Shown: positions 25,403 to 34,289 of the stretch, in pieces
Layout of the letters: each line of letters opens with the position of its first letter
Numbering within the stretch: position 1 is the stretch's first letter
Assembly (NCBI GenBank): GCA_964617015.1
Contig: CAZTVG010000002.1
Location: 1 to 64,000 of the forward strand
Reading direction: 5' to 3'
DNA: 64,000 nucleotides
DNA from: ASMP01 sp964617015
GTDB taxonomy: Archaea > Nanobdellota > Nanobdellia > Pacearchaeales > GW2011-AR1
Notes under the pieces: model-generated
Databases searched by the model: none
What the model was told of the DNA's origin: nothing
What the model saw: only the letters and a program-made list of their open reading frames with translations
Translations under genes and position numbers: made by a program

Positions 25403-25519
25403 ATTGATTATGGGATTCCAGAAGAGCTTAAAAATAAAAATATCAAAAAACCTTTCTGCATGATTATTCCAAGCGAGTTTCACTTTGTTGAGAGGAATAT
25501 GCTTGAGGAATTTGAATAA
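25403..25519 (+). pseudogene. Relic of a second diphthine synthase 3' end
   Basis: Open frame without a start, ending at TAA 25517. NIKKPFCMIIPSEFHFVERN closely resembles the end of the dphB just upstream (NIKKPFCIIIPGRLQFYEKS). It starts 5 nt after the dphB stop in a different frame. It is best explained by a partial tandem duplication. The 3' part overlaps the end of the antisense gene at 25464-25703. Confidence 0.7.
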
Positions 25520-25703
25520 GGCCTCTTTGTCCTAATTCATCATAAACTATTCCTTTGATTTCTTCCATATGTCTTTCTGGATAAACATAAGGTATTCTTT
25601 GTGTCCGCATCCAGATAAAATCAGTTAGACCGGCCATTAGTGCTTCATCAAATAATTCTCTTTCCTGCTCGGACAATAATGCTATTTTAGCTTCTATATC
25701 CAT
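25464..25703 (-). CDS. Small hypothetical protein, about 79 aa
   Basis: Not recognised. The start at 25703 (MDIEAKIALLSEQERELFDE) is preferred over 25772, which would leave no promoter room before the divergent ileS at 25791. Acidic and helical, with WMRTQRIPYVYPERH in the middle. The last 18 codons are antisense to the dphB relic, so the C-terminus may have been acquired from it. Confidence 0.45.
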   Translation of the reverse strand: MDIEAKIALLSEQERELFDEALMAGLTDFIWMRTQRIPYVYPERHMEEIKGIVYDELGQRGLIQIPQAYSSQQSETRLE

Positions 25704-25790
25704 GATTAACCTGTAAAATGGAGTGTTTAAAAATCTTTCTTTGTAGGTTGTTAAGGAATTATTTAAAAACATTAAACCCCAATAAATAAA

Positions 25791-28637
25791 ATGTATGATT
25801 TCAAGAAATCAGAAGAAGAAATTCTAAGATTTTGGAATAAAAACAAAATCTTCGATAAACTTAGAGAAAAGAATAAAGGAAAGAAGAAATGGAGATTCAT
25901 TGATGGACCAATAACTGCAAATAATCCTATGGGGGTTCATCACGCATGGGGTAGAACATATAAGGATTTATTTCACAGATTTAAAGCAATGCAGGGTCAT
26001 GAGATGAGATATCAAAATGGGTTCGACTGCCAGGGTTTGTGGGTAGAAAGAGAGGAAGAAAAAGATTTAGGATTAAAGAATAAAGCAGATATAGAAAAAT
26101 TTGGTATTCTTAATTTTGTCAATGCCTGCAGAAAAAGGGTTGAAAAATTTTCTAAAATTCAAACAGAGCAGTCTATAAGGCTTGGGCAGTGGATGGACTG
26201 GGATAATTCTTACTACACAATGAGTGATAATAATCAGCTACACAACTGGCATCTTTTGAAACATTATCATAAAAAAGGGTGGCTTTACAAGGGAAAAGAC
26301 GCTGTTCCTTGGTGTTGGAGATGTGGAACCGCAAGTTCAAAACATGATATTGTTACAGAAGGATATAAGGAAGTTACTCACAAAGCTTTATTTATGAAAT
26401 TTCCATTAAAGAACAAACCAAATGAATATTTCTTAATATTCACTACAACACCTTGGACAGTTCCTGCAAATGTTGCAATAGCAGTAAATAAAGATTTGGA
26501 TTATGTAAGAGTAAAACAAGGTGAAGATTTTTTATGGTTAGCAGAAGCCACACTTAAAGAATTAAAAGGAAATTACAATATTATAGAAAAAAAGAAAGGT
26601 TCTAGACTGGAGAATATAGAATATGTAATGCCTTATGGAAATTTAAATGTTCATGCAAGATCACCCCATAAAGTTGTTCTATGGGATTTAGCTTCTGGAG
26701 AAGAAGGAACAGGAATAGTCCACATCGCACCAGGATGTGGTGCAGAAGATTTCGAACTTTCTAAGAAAGAAAAACTTCCGGCAGTTTCTCCGCTAGATGA
26801 GGCAGGAGTTTACAAAGAAGGTTATTATAAATTAAGTTTTAAAAAATATTCTGAAGTAAATGAAGAAGTTCTTAAGGATTTAGGAGAAAGAGGTTTTGTC
26901 TATAAAATAGATTCTATAAAACACAGGTATCCACATTGTTGGAGATGTGGTAACGAACTCGTGTTTAGACTTGTAGATGAATGGTATATTAAACATAAAG
27001 AAATAAAACCAAAGTTAATTGCAGCCAACAAAAAAATCAAATGGTATCCTAAATATGGTCAAAAAAGGCAAGAAGATTGGTTTAACAATATGGGAGACTG
27101 GTTAATTTCTCAAAAAAGATATTGGGGATTGCCTCTTCCCATCTGGGAATGTCAAGAATGTAACAAATTTGAAGTTATAGGAAGTTTGAAGGAGCTTAAA
27201 GAAAAAGCTGTGGATAAAAAAAAGGTTGATAAATTGCCAGAAATACATCGTCCTTGGATAGATGAAATTAAAATTAAATGTAGTAAATGTGAAGGAGAAG
27301 CTTCAAGAATCCCTGATCTCGGGATGGCTTGGCTAGATGCTGGTATAGTAATGTTTTCTACGCTTAATTATCTCCAAGATAAAAAATATTGGAAGAAATG
27401 GTATCCTGCTGATTTTATCACAGAAAACTTACCTGGACAGTATAGGGGTTGGTTCAATGCAATTATGTGGGCAGGTGTTGCTTTGGCAGGAAAAGCTCCT
27501 TTCAAAAGTTTGTTTGGATATGAAACCCTCAAAGATGAAAAAGGGGAAGAGATGCACAAAAGCAAAGGAAATGCTATATGGTTTGATGATGCTGTTGAAA
27601 AAATTGGTGCGGATATTATAAGACTTCTTTATTGTTTGCAAGACCCTTCTCAAGAGTTGAGATTTGGGTTTAATGTTGTTAGAGAACCAAGAAATCAAAT
27701 AAATATTTTTTATAACTTATCTAAACTAGTTGAAAAATCTCCTCCAAAAAGTGTTTCAGAAGTAGAAGATGTATGGATTTTAAGTAAATTAAATTCTTTA
27801 ATAAAAAAAGTTACAGAAGAATTAGAAGATTTACACCCTCATCTGGCAACAAGAGCATTGAGAGATTTCTGGGTTTATGATTTTAGCAGAGGTTATATCC
27901 AGATAGTTAGAGACAGACTTGCAAAAGGAGAATTGGAAACGAAACAAACTCTAAAAGAAGTTTATTTAACAATTTTAAAATTGCTTGCACCAGTAATTCC
28001 ATTTGTTACAGAGAATATTTGGCAGGATTTAAGAAAAAAGAGAATTGTAAAAGAAGAATCAATTCATTTAACTTCTTGGCCTAAAGTAGACAAGAAAAAA
28101 ATAGATAAGAAACTTGAGAAACATATGTCAATCACAATTATGGATGTTATTTCTGTCGGTTTAATGATTAGAGATAAAGAAAAAATTAATATAAGATGGC
28201 CTCTCCAAAAAGTCACAATTTCAACTGGAAATCCAGAAATAGCTAAATCATTAAATTATATGAAGAATGTAATAAAATCCCAACTTAATGTTAAAGACGT
28301 TGAGATAAAAGTTAAAGGAACTAATATTATAGTTAACCTGGACACAAAACAAACCCCTGAACTTGAGGCAGAAGGCTATGCTCGTGAGATTTCAAGACAG
28401 GTTCAGGCTTTCAGGAAAAAACTTGGACTTGAAAAAAAAGACAAAATTGAACTGAATATAATCACTGATGACAATTTCAAGAATATTCTGGAAAAACAAA
28501 AATCCCTTATACAAAACAGAACAAATTCAAAAAAACTTAAGATTGCCACAACTGATAAGGAAAGGTTTAAAAATAAAATAGATTTCACAATAAAAGACAA
28601 AAGAGGTAAGCTTGCAGTTATCATCACCAGTAGGTAA
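25791..28637 (+). CDS. ileS: Isoleucyl-tRNA synthetase
   Basis: 948-residue class I synthetase. The HIGH site is replaced by VHHAWG (49-54) after GPITANNPMG, and KMSKS by MHKSKGN (588-594). Both variants belong to a subgroup I recall mainly from bacteria. Two CxxC zinc sites (CWRCG near 175, CWRCG near 387) and a CQEC/CSKC pair follow. The editing-domain block TTTPWTVPANVAIAV is present. It attaches Ile to tRNA-Ile and corrects valine errors. Bacterial-type motifs in an archaeon suggest transfer. The alternative is another class I (Val/Leu) enzyme, less likely from overall pattern. Confidence 0.85.
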   Translation: MYDFKKSEEEILRFWNKNKIFDKLREKNKGKKKWRFIDGPITANNPMGVHHAWGRTYKDLFHRFKAMQGHEMRYQNGFDCQGLWVEREEEKDLGLKNKADIEKFGILNFVNACRKRVEKFSKIQTEQSIRLGQWMDWDNSYYTMSDNNQLHNWHLLKHYHKKGWLYKGKDAVPWCWRCGTASSKHDIVTEGYKEVTHKALFMKFPLKNKPNEYFLIFTTTPWTVPANVAIAVNKDLDYVRVKQGEDFLWLAEATLKELKGNYNIIEKKKGSRLENIEYVMPYGNLNVHARSPHKVVLWDLASGEEGTGIVHIAPGCGAEDFELSKKEKLPAVSPLDEAGVYKEGYYKLSFKKYSEVNEEVLKDLGERGFVYKIDSIKHRYPHCWRCGNELVFRLVDEWYIKHKEIKPKLIAANKKIKWYPKYGQKRQEDWFNNMGDWLISQKRYWGLPLPIWECQECNKFEVIGSLKELKEKAVDKKKVDKLPEIHRPWIDEIKIKCSKCEGEASRIPDLGMAWLDAGIVMFSTLNYLQDKKYWKKWYPADFITENLPGQYRGWFNAIMWAGVALAGKAPFKSLFGYETLKDEKGEEMHKSKGNAIWFDDAVEKIGADIIRLLYCLQDPSQELRFGFNVVREPRNQINIFYNLSKLVEKSPPKSVSEVEDVWILSKLNSLIKKVTEELEDLHPHLATRALRDFWVYDFSRGYIQIVRDRLAKGELETKQTLKEVYLTILKLLAPVIPFVTENIWQDLRKKRIVKEESIHLTSWPKVDKKKIDKKLEKHMSITIMDVISVGLMIRDKEKINIRWPLQKVTISTGNPEIAKSLNYMKNVIKSQLNVKDVEIKVKGTNIIVNLDTKQTPELEAEGYAREISRQVQAFRKKLGLEKKDKIELNIITDDNFKNILEKQKSLIQNRTNSKKLKIATTDKERFKNKIDFTIKDKRGKLAVIITSR

Positions 28638-28703
28638 TCCTAACAGGTTACTCTTTTATCATAACAATCTTTAAAAATATAACTTACCAAATAAAAAAAT
28701 AAA

Positions 28704-29510
28704 ATGATAGTAAAAGAAGAATTTTTGAGTAGACTAAGAAAAATTTTTGATCTTAACCTGTATGAGGTCAAGGTATGGACAGCCCTTCTTTCCCGCGGAA
28801 CAAGCACTGCAGGAGAATTAAGCAATATTTCTGATGTTCCAAGGTCAAGAACTTATGATATCCTTGAAAGTCTGGAGAAAAAGGGATTTATAATTATGAG
28901 ACTTGGAAAACCAATTAAGTTTGTTGCATTAAAACCCGAGGAAGTTGTTGAAAGAGTAAAGAAAAATCTCATGAGAGATGCAAAAGAAAGATCAAAAAGA
29001 CTGGAGGTTTTAAAGGGTGATGATGTTCTTGAGGAATTAAGTACTTTATTTACCAAAGGCGTGAAATTCGTTGAACCTTCTGATTTGTCCGGAAGTCTGA
29101 AAGGAAGACAGAATCTTTACAACCACATGGATATGATGGTCAGGGAGGCAGAAAAAACAATAACAATTATGACTACAGCAGAAGGGCTTAGCAGAAAATT
29201 TGAGGCGCTGATGCCAAGTCTTGAAAAGTGCAAGAGAAGAGGAGTAAGAATAAGAATCGCTGCTCCAATAAACAATAATAACGTAAAAGTTGCAAGAGAT
29301 TTTAAGAAAGTTGCAGAGGTCAAAAGCATAGATAAATTCAAAGCAAGACTTGTAATAATTGATTCAGATCAGGTGATGTTTATGCTGCTAGACGACGAAA
29401 AGTTCCATCCAAACTATGATATTGGAGTCTGGATAAACACGGAATTCTTCGCCCAGGCTTTAGAACAGTTGTTTGACCTTGCCTGGAAAGATATGAAAAC
29501 TGTCAGGTGA
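28704..29510 (+). CDS. TrmB-family transcription regulator
   Basis: 268 residues. The N-terminal winged helix (LNLYEVKVWTALLSRGTSTA to DVPRSRTYDILESLEKKGFI, about 18-65) is TrmB-like. A phospholipase-D-like effector part follows (about 115-268). Family members are sugar-responsive or global regulators that bind near TATA boxes. The ligand here is unknown. It is a single gene with TATA-like TTTAAAAATATAAC about 30 nt upstream. Confidence 0.85.
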   Translation: MIVKEEFLSRLRKIFDLNLYEVKVWTALLSRGTSTAGELSNISDVPRSRTYDILESLEKKGFIIMRLGKPIKFVALKPEEVVERVKKNLMRDAKERSKRLEVLKGDDVLEELSTLFTKGVKFVEPSDLSGSLKGRQNLYNHMDMMVREAEKTITIMTTAEGLSRKFEALMPSLEKCKRRGVRIRIAAPINNNNVKVARDFKKVAEVKSIDKFKARLVIIDSDQVMFMLLDDEKFHPNYDIGVWINTEFFAQALEQLFDLAWKDMKTVR

Positions 29511-29665
29511 TTTTTTGAAAAAGTCGTGTTCTGTGGCTTTGAACAGAATAAAGACCTAATTCTTATTTCTGGGAATAACAACCTAAAAAAGGGCGTTGAA
29601 TCCTACCCTTGCAATAGCTCGGTCAGGGCGTATTCTTTAATAAACTATAAATTCTTTAACATTTT

Positions 29666-30478
29666 ATGATAACAAAACGACAGATGCGTTCTGCAAAAAG
29701 ATTGAATAATATTAAGAAGCAGGGTGGCAAGTATCCTTTATTATTGGAGCGAGTAATTGAAATTTCAGATATTGTTTTAGAAATTCTTGATGCACGGTTT
29801 CCAAAAGAGATGCAAAATAAAGATATTGAAAAGTTAGTTAGGGAAAAAGGAAAGAAGATAATTTATGTTTTAAATAAATCCGATCTTACATTAAAAAGGG
29901 ATCAAAGGTTAAACCCAAGAGTTTTTGTTTCGTGTAAAAACAAGAAAGGTATTTCTGAATTGAGAAATAAAATTAAGATAGAAGCAGCGAAGATTAAGAA
30001 GACAGAAGATTATGACCGTGTTCAAATAGGTGTTATTGGGTATCCTAATACCGGAAAGAGTTCTTTAATTAATCTTTTAATTGGAAAAGCTTCTGCGAAG
30101 ATCGGATCAGAAGCTGGTTTTACAAAAGGAATTCAAAAACTTAGATTGACTAAAGACATACTTTTGTTAGATTCTCCAGGGGTTATTTCTGCTGAAGAAT
30201 ATTCTATGACAAATGAGGAAAAAATAGCGCGGCATGTGAAAGTTGGGGGTAGATCACACAATCAAATTAAAGATCCAGAATTTGCTCTTAATGAAATTAT
30301 GAAGAGCAACCAAAAAGAGTTGGAAACATTTTATAAAATTAACTTCAAAAATGCAGAGGATTTAATTGAAAAGATAGGTAAGAGAAAAGGTTTTTTGAAG
30401 AAAGGTGGAGAGGTTAATTCTGATAGAACTGCAAGGGCAGTTTTGAAAGACTGGCAGTTAGGGAACGTTAAAGTATAA
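29666..30478 (+). CDS. Circularly permuted ribosome-assembly GTPase (YlqF/RbgA-like)
   Basis: 270 residues with G motifs in permuted order: G4 NKSD (70-73) first, then G1 GYPNTGKSS (125-133), G2 Thr in GFTKG, and G3 DSPG (169-172). This order defines the YRG/RbgA family, which helps build the large ribosomal subunit. The C-terminal helical domain is short. Its stop overlaps the ATG of the next short frame (TAATG). Confidence 0.88.
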   Translation: MITKRQMRSAKRLNNIKKQGGKYPLLLERVIEISDIVLEILDARFPKEMQNKDIEKLVREKGKKIIYVLNKSDLTLKRDQRLNPRVFVSCKNKKGISELRNKIKIEAAKIKKTEDYDRVQIGVIGYPNTGKSSLINLLIGKASAKIGSEAGFTKGIQKLRLTKDILLLDSPGVISAEEYSMTNEEKIARHVKVGGRSHNQIKDPEFALNEIMKSNQKELETFYKINFKNAEDLIEKIGKRKGFLKKGGEVNSDRTARAVLKDWQLGNVKV

Positions 30479-30591
30479 TGAAAAAACAAAGGTATGTATA
30501 CCTTCTTGAATGTTATGGTGGATCAAAAAACACCCGGAAAGAGCGTTTCACATTTCCTCTTACAAATAAAAAGATATTGAAAAATATCTAA
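30478..30591 (+). pseudogene. Possible truncated GIY-YIG nuclease remnant
   Basis: 37 codons starting with RYVYLLECYGGS, which matches the first beta strand of GIY-YIG domains (YVYLLEC-DGS). The GIY...YIG core and the catalytic Arg and Glu are missing. It overlaps the GTPase stop. It could instead be a real small protein; the N-terminal match is the only evidence. Confidence 0.35.
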
Positions 30592-30622
30592 AATAAAAAA
30601 TAAATAAAAAATAAATAAAAAT

Positions 30623-30826
30623 TTATTGATTTAATATTGCCAATACGCCACTAATGAATGTTGTTATAACAACCACCCAGCCAGCTATTAATGCTAAAAC
30701 ATCACCGCCAAGCCAAAATGGTAGCGTTAGTGTCCCCCCAATCATAGCAAATCCTACAGCCAAAGAGACAATCACACCAGTCAACCAAGCTATAAAGTTC
30801 AAAACCCTTGAACTTTGTCTCGCCAT
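30623..30826 (-). CDS. Small membrane protein, 67 aa
   Basis: Two or three hydrophobic segments (FIAWLTGVIVSLAVGFAMI, DVLALIAGWVVVITTFISGV) after a basic MARQSSR start. AAAGGAGGTTTAAG before the ATG is a strong Shine-Dalgarno site, unusual in this mostly leaderless window. The promoter (ACTTATTTAAAC on its strand, about 30880) shares a motif with that of the next gene. Confidence 0.7.
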   Translation of the reverse strand: MARQSSRVLNFIAWLTGVIVSLAVGFAMIGGTLTLPFWLGGDVLALIAGWVVVITTFISGVLAILNQ

Positions 30827-30914
30827 CTTAAACCTCCTTTTAATTTAATTATTCTTAATATCTAAGAGAAAAACAGTTTAAATAAGTTTTGATTTTAAAA
30901 ATTAAAAAATAAAG

Positions 30915-31313
30915 TTATCTCTTTCTTTTTTTCCTTGCTGTTTTTCTCCTTTTTCCCTTTCTTTTTGCCTTCCCGCTTTCTCCTCCCACAATTCCTGAGA
31001 GAGTTGCCCTGTATCTTACCGGAGCCTGTGCTGAAATAAGACTCATAGATTTATCACCAGCTTTTCTTGCATTTGACATATTTGTCCTGATTTCTCCATC
31101 AAGCCTTGAAAGCTCATTGTTTGTCTTTTTAACAGAAGATATCAGTGCTCTTTCAGATATTTTTCCAAAGAAAAATCTTTTGCTTTCCTGATTAAACTCG
31201 TCCAAAAGTCCTTGTTTTTCATCCTGTCTTGCTCTTATAAGCTCTCCTGCCACATTAAGCTCTTTTAAAAGCTTGGCAAAGAAAGACTCATTCATCTTTT
31301 TTGTCTGAACCAT
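30915..31313 (-). CDS. Small basic-tailed protein, 132 aa
   Basis: Not recognised. Residues 1-110 are helical. The last 20 are almost only Lys/Arg (KRKGKRRKTARKKRKR), fit for binding nucleic acid or the ribosome. The ATG follows a perfect Shine-Dalgarno GGAGGTGA by 5 nt. The leader folds into a TTTGATA/TATCAAA hairpin directly before the SD. Confidence 0.6.
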   Translation of the reverse strand: MVQTKKMNESFFAKLLKELNVAGELIRARQDEKQGLLDEFNQESKRFFFGKISERALISSVKKTNNELSRLDGEIRTNMSNARKAGDKSMSLISAQAPVRYRATLSGIVGGESGKAKRKGKRRKTARKKRKR

Positions 31314-31325
31314 TTTTTCACCTCC

Positions 31326-31381
31326 TTTGATAATTTATCAAAGAAAATATTATTTAAATAAGTTTTGATTGCATCAAAACT
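31326..31381 (-). promoter_or_regulatory. Promoter with two perfect inverted repeats upstream of the basic protein
   Basis: TATTTAAATAAG (31350-31361) read on the minus strand is the TATA box. TTTGATA-ATT-TATCAAA (31326-31342) lies at the predicted 5' end of the mRNA. AGTTTTGAT-TGC-ATCAAAACT (31361-31381) is a perfect 9-3-9 palindrome over the BRE position, a likely operator. The TTTAAATAAGTTTTGATT core recurs near 30878 in front of the neighbouring gene. Confidence 0.6.
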
Positions 31382-31479
31382 CATGGGTTTTTTAATTGTG
31401 GTCTTAAAATAGGGAATCTTATGGAGGGTTATACTTAAATTGAAATTTTATTAATAGTTAATCAATAAAGGGTGGTGGA

Positions 31480-33168
31480 CTACATTTCTTCCATGACATC
31501 TATTCCAAGCAGCCTTAAGGAATTTTTCAGAACCTGCCTGAATGCCTGCACAAGAGTTAATCTGAAAGCTTCCTGTTCTGAACCAATGACTCTGCAATTA
31601 TGGTAAAACTCATTAAAGATCTGTGCAAGCTGGTAAGAATAATTTGCGATTACCGAAGGGTTTAAACCATTCAAAGCGCTTGAAACAACGTCCGGGAACT
31701 GTGAAAGTTTTTTTACAAGTTCAACTTCCTTGTCCTCGATATCATAAACTTTGAATTTTTTCTGGCTAGCTGCCTTTTTCAGGATAGAGCTGGCCCTGGC
31801 ATAACTGTAGAGAATGTAGGGCCCTGTGTCTCCTTCAAAGGAAACGAATTTTTTGATATTAAAAACAATGTTGTTTGACCTGCTATTTTTCAGGTCTCCG
31901 TAAAAAATTGCTGCAATCGCTATTTTAAGCGCTCTTTTTTCAAGCTCCTTCTTAAAGATTTTTTTGGTTCTTTTTTTTATTTCCCTCTTTGCAAAAGAGA
32001 TTGTTTCATTCAGGATGTCTTCCATGAAAACTGTTTTTCCTTTCCGTGCTGCAAATTTTTTTCCGCTTTTGTCAAGATAAAGCCCGTGGTCAACATGTAT
32101 GCAGTTTTTTGCCCACTTATAACCCATCAGTTCCAGAATCTTAAACAACTGCCTGAAATAAAGTTTCTGCTCCTGGCCAACTTCATAAATCATTTTTTCA
32201 AATTTGTATTTTTTATACCTGTCAATTGCAGTAGCAATATCCCTTGTCATGTAAAGTGTTGTCCCATCGCTTTTTTCTATCAAAGCGTCTCCTAATTTGT
32301 AGTTGTTTAAGTCAATTATGTAGGCTCCCTTACTTTTCTTCATGAATTTTTTTTGTTTTAATTCTTCCAAAACTTTTTTCGCTTTTTTGTTATAATCTGA
32401 TTCTCCCTCATAAACGTCAAATTTTATTCCGAGCGTTTTGTAAGTTTTTTTAAATTCTTCAATGCTGAAACCTCTAAAAAGTTTCCATAACATAAGGGCT
32501 TTTCTGTTTCTTTCCTCAAGCTTTTTGAACCACTCTCTCCCATTTTTCTCATATTTTTTTTTATTTGCTTTTACGTAAACTTTCAGGAGATGCTTCACAG
32601 GATTTTTTTCCAGTTGATTTTCATTCCCGAATTTTTCATAGCCAAAAAGAAGCTTTCCAAATTGGGTTCCCCAGTCCCCAAGATAATTGAATTTTATTAC
32701 TTTAAATCCCTGGAACTCGAAAATGTTTGCAAGAGAATTCCCTATTATTGTTGATCTAAGCTGACCTATTCCGAAAGGTTTTGCGATGTTTGGCGAGGAA
32801 AATTCCACAATAATTTTTTTTCTCCTGCCAAAGTCTGTTTTTCCAAAATCCTTTTTTTTAGTTAATATATCCCAGACTGTCTGCCTTGCAAGGCTTTTCC
32901 TGTTCAGGAAGAAATTAATGTAAGGACCGCGGGTTTGAACATCTTCAAATTCCATCACTGGGGGATTTCCAATTTTTTCCCTTAATTCAATGGCAATCTC
33001 ACGAGGTTCGTCTTTAAGTTTTTCTGAAAGAGAAAAACAAGGGAAGGCGTAATCGCCCATTCCGGGATAAGGAGGTATCTCAATAAGTTTTTCTATCTCT
33101 GCATATTTGAATTTAAGTCCTTTTTCTTCAAGAGCTTTCTTTAATAATCTTATCACCGCTTTTTTCAT
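31480..33168 (-). CDS. argS: Arginyl-tRNA synthetase
   Basis: 562-residue class Ia synthetase with the N-terminal Add-1 domain, catalytic domain and C-terminal anticodon-binding DALR domain (last 120 residues). The HIGH region reads AKPFGIGQLRSTIIGN (130-145), so both histidines of HVGH are replaced by Gly and Gln. The following LGDWGTQFGKL and the later GDGA-like segment FEGDTGPYILYSYAR are standard. It charges tRNA-Arg and usually needs the tRNA for activation. Activity with the altered motif is expected but should be noted. Confidence 0.92.
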   Translation of the reverse strand: MKKAVIRLLKKALEEKGLKFKYAEIEKLIEIPPYPGMGDYAFPCFSLSEKLKDEPREIAIELREKIGNPPVMEFEDVQTRGPYINFFLNRKSLARQTVWDILTKKKDFGKTDFGRRKKIIVEFSSPNIAKPFGIGQLRSTIIGNSLANIFEFQGFKVIKFNYLGDWGTQFGKLLFGYEKFGNENQLEKNPVKHLLKVYVKANKKKYEKNGREWFKKLEERNRKALMLWKLFRGFSIEEFKKTYKTLGIKFDVYEGESDYNKKAKKVLEELKQKKFMKKSKGAYIIDLNNYKLGDALIEKSDGTTLYMTRDIATAIDRYKKYKFEKMIYEVGQEQKLYFRQLFKILELMGYKWAKNCIHVDHGLYLDKSGKKFAARKGKTVFMEDILNETISFAKREIKKRTKKIFKKELEKRALKIAIAAIFYGDLKNSRSNNIVFNIKKFVSFEGDTGPYILYSYARASSILKKAASQKKFKVYDIEDKEVELVKKLSQFPDVVSSALNGLNPSVIANYSYQLAQIFNEFYHNCRVIGSEQEAFRLTLVQAFRQVLKNSLRLLGIDVMEEM

Positions 33169-33336
33169 GATTGATAAAATAAACTTTAATTAATAAAGGT
33201 TGCTCTAAAATTAATTTTATGATTTTTCTGCTATCTTATTATTAACAATTCATTGAGGGCGGCGGTCGGGGTCAGGGTGGATGTGGGATAAAATAAAACA
33301 GAAGTTTTTTAAGTGAAACCCGCTCTTTTTTTGTAG

Positions 33337-33420
33337 GCGGGGGTTCCGGAGCGGTCAAACGGGCAACCCTTAAGAGGTTGTGGCTTAGTGCCTGCGCAGG
33401 TTCGAATCCTGTCCTCCGCA
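33337..33420 (+). tRNA. tRNA-Leu (UAA)
   Basis: The acceptor GCGGGGG pairs with CCTCCGC (one G-U), discriminator A. The anticodon stem-loop CAACC-CTTAAGA-GGTTG gives TAA. The long variable arm marks the leucine class. The T-arm is GCAGG-TTCGAAT-CCTGT. A TATA-like TTTTTTAAGTG is about 27 nt upstream. No intron or encoded CCA. Confidence 0.94.
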
Positions 33421-33449
33421 TATGAGGGGCATTAAGATTTCCCTTTCAT
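33418..33449 (+). repeat. Post-tRNA hairpin element (second copy)
   Basis: GCATATGAGGGGCATT...GATTTCCCTT follows the tRNA-Leu 3' end. It aligns with 22078-22107 in the tRNA-Ser leader, with paired changes in the inner stem (C-G closing pair there, T-A here). It may be a processing or termination signal, or a leftover of integration at tRNA genes. Confidence 0.55.
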
Positions 33450-33462
33450 CGTTCAAATAGAA

Positions 33463-34200
33463 TTAAGGTTTAGCAACTTTATCCCATAAGTACTTGTGAT
33501 ATTCCTTGTAATTTTCTGCAATTTCCTTGTTTTCAATAACAAAAGCAAAGAACTCCTTCGCAAAAGAAAAATTTACTACTTTGTTTCCATATATACAAAT
33601 AACTATAGGATTCACGCTAAACTCTTTAGGTAAAAATTTTATGAGTTCAAGTTTAAAGGGGTGGACTTTTTCCCTCAATTCATATCTTATAAGATTAAAC
33701 ATTTTAATTTTTAATTTTACCCTCTTTCTATTCCAATTAGGAAAAAAATATGGAAATTTTTTTGGAACATATCTACCAGAACCAATCCACAAAATTTCAT
33801 TGTAATTGAGCATATCTTCCCATACTGCTTTTATCCCTTCCACACTGTTATAAGTTTCGGTATTTATGTTTTGTCTGACTAGATTATATTTTTTAAGAAT
33901 TTCCGGCATTTCTTTTTCTGCTTCTTTTTTTGTCTTATCTAACTTAATTTTTTTCTCTTCCAAATAGCCAATAATCTTTTTTGGGTGGCTAACTTGAAAT
34001 GACTTTCTTTTGTTGTCTATAGAATAGGCGATTAATCCCTTACCAATAAGCTTATTTAAAATATCATATATATTTCTCCTATCAATTCCTATTTTTTCAT
34101 GGATTTTATTTACTGGAGACTTCCCTAAATCTAATAGTTTAGTATAAACTAAAATTTCTCCTTTTGAGAGTCCCATATTCTTAAGCATATTTGCAATCAT
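33463..34200 (-). CDS. TrmB-family transcription regulator
   Basis: 245 residues. Winged helix at about 8-60 (GLSKGEILVYTKLLDLGKS, IGIDRRNIYDILNKLIGKGL), a coiled linker (75-105), then an effector domain with WIGSGRYVP. A single leaderless gene (ACTTATAAAGC about 25 nt before the ATG). A palindrome lies between it and the divergent barrel gene, so it probably controls itself and that gene. Confidence 0.82.
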   Translation of the reverse strand: MIANMLKNMGLSKGEILVYTKLLDLGKSPVNKIHEKIGIDRRNIYDILNKLIGKGLIAYSIDNKRKSFQVSHPKKIIGYLEEKKIKLDKTKKEAEKEMPEILKKYNLVRQNINTETYNSVEGIKAVWEDMLNYNEILWIGSGRYVPKKFPYFFPNWNRKRVKLKIKMFNLIRYELREKVHPFKLELIKFLPKEFSVNPIVICIYGNKVVNFSFAKEFFAFVIENKEIAENYKEYHKYLWDKVAKP

Positions 34201-34234
34201 ATAGGTAAAAATCTTTTATTGCTTTATAAGTTTA

Positions 34235-34252
34235 GTGGTGTTATAATACCAC
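34235..34252. promoter_or_regulatory. 18-bp near-perfect palindrome, probable TrmB operator
   Basis: GTGGTGTTATAATACCAC is palindromic except for one pair and is centred on TTATAA. It lies directly upstream of the TATA boxes of both divergent genes (34221-34230 on the minus strand, about 34260 on the plus strand), where a bound regulator would block or recruit TFB. Confidence 0.6.
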
Positions 34253-34289
34253 CACATGGATTTAAAAGTTGGTATATGTCTCGCAAGTA

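Noticed and set aside
29511..29665. Possible ncRNA with a tRNA-like AGCTCGGTCAGG stretch
   Set aside because: Only a D-arm-like string and a TTCTGT/ACAGAA hairpin; no full cloverleaf, box C/D or other fold could be completed.
33255..33292. G-rich patch (GGCGGCGGTCGGGG) before tRNA-Leu
   Set aside because: Compositionally odd, but no pairing partner, repeat or ORF was found; could be part of an undetected small RNA.
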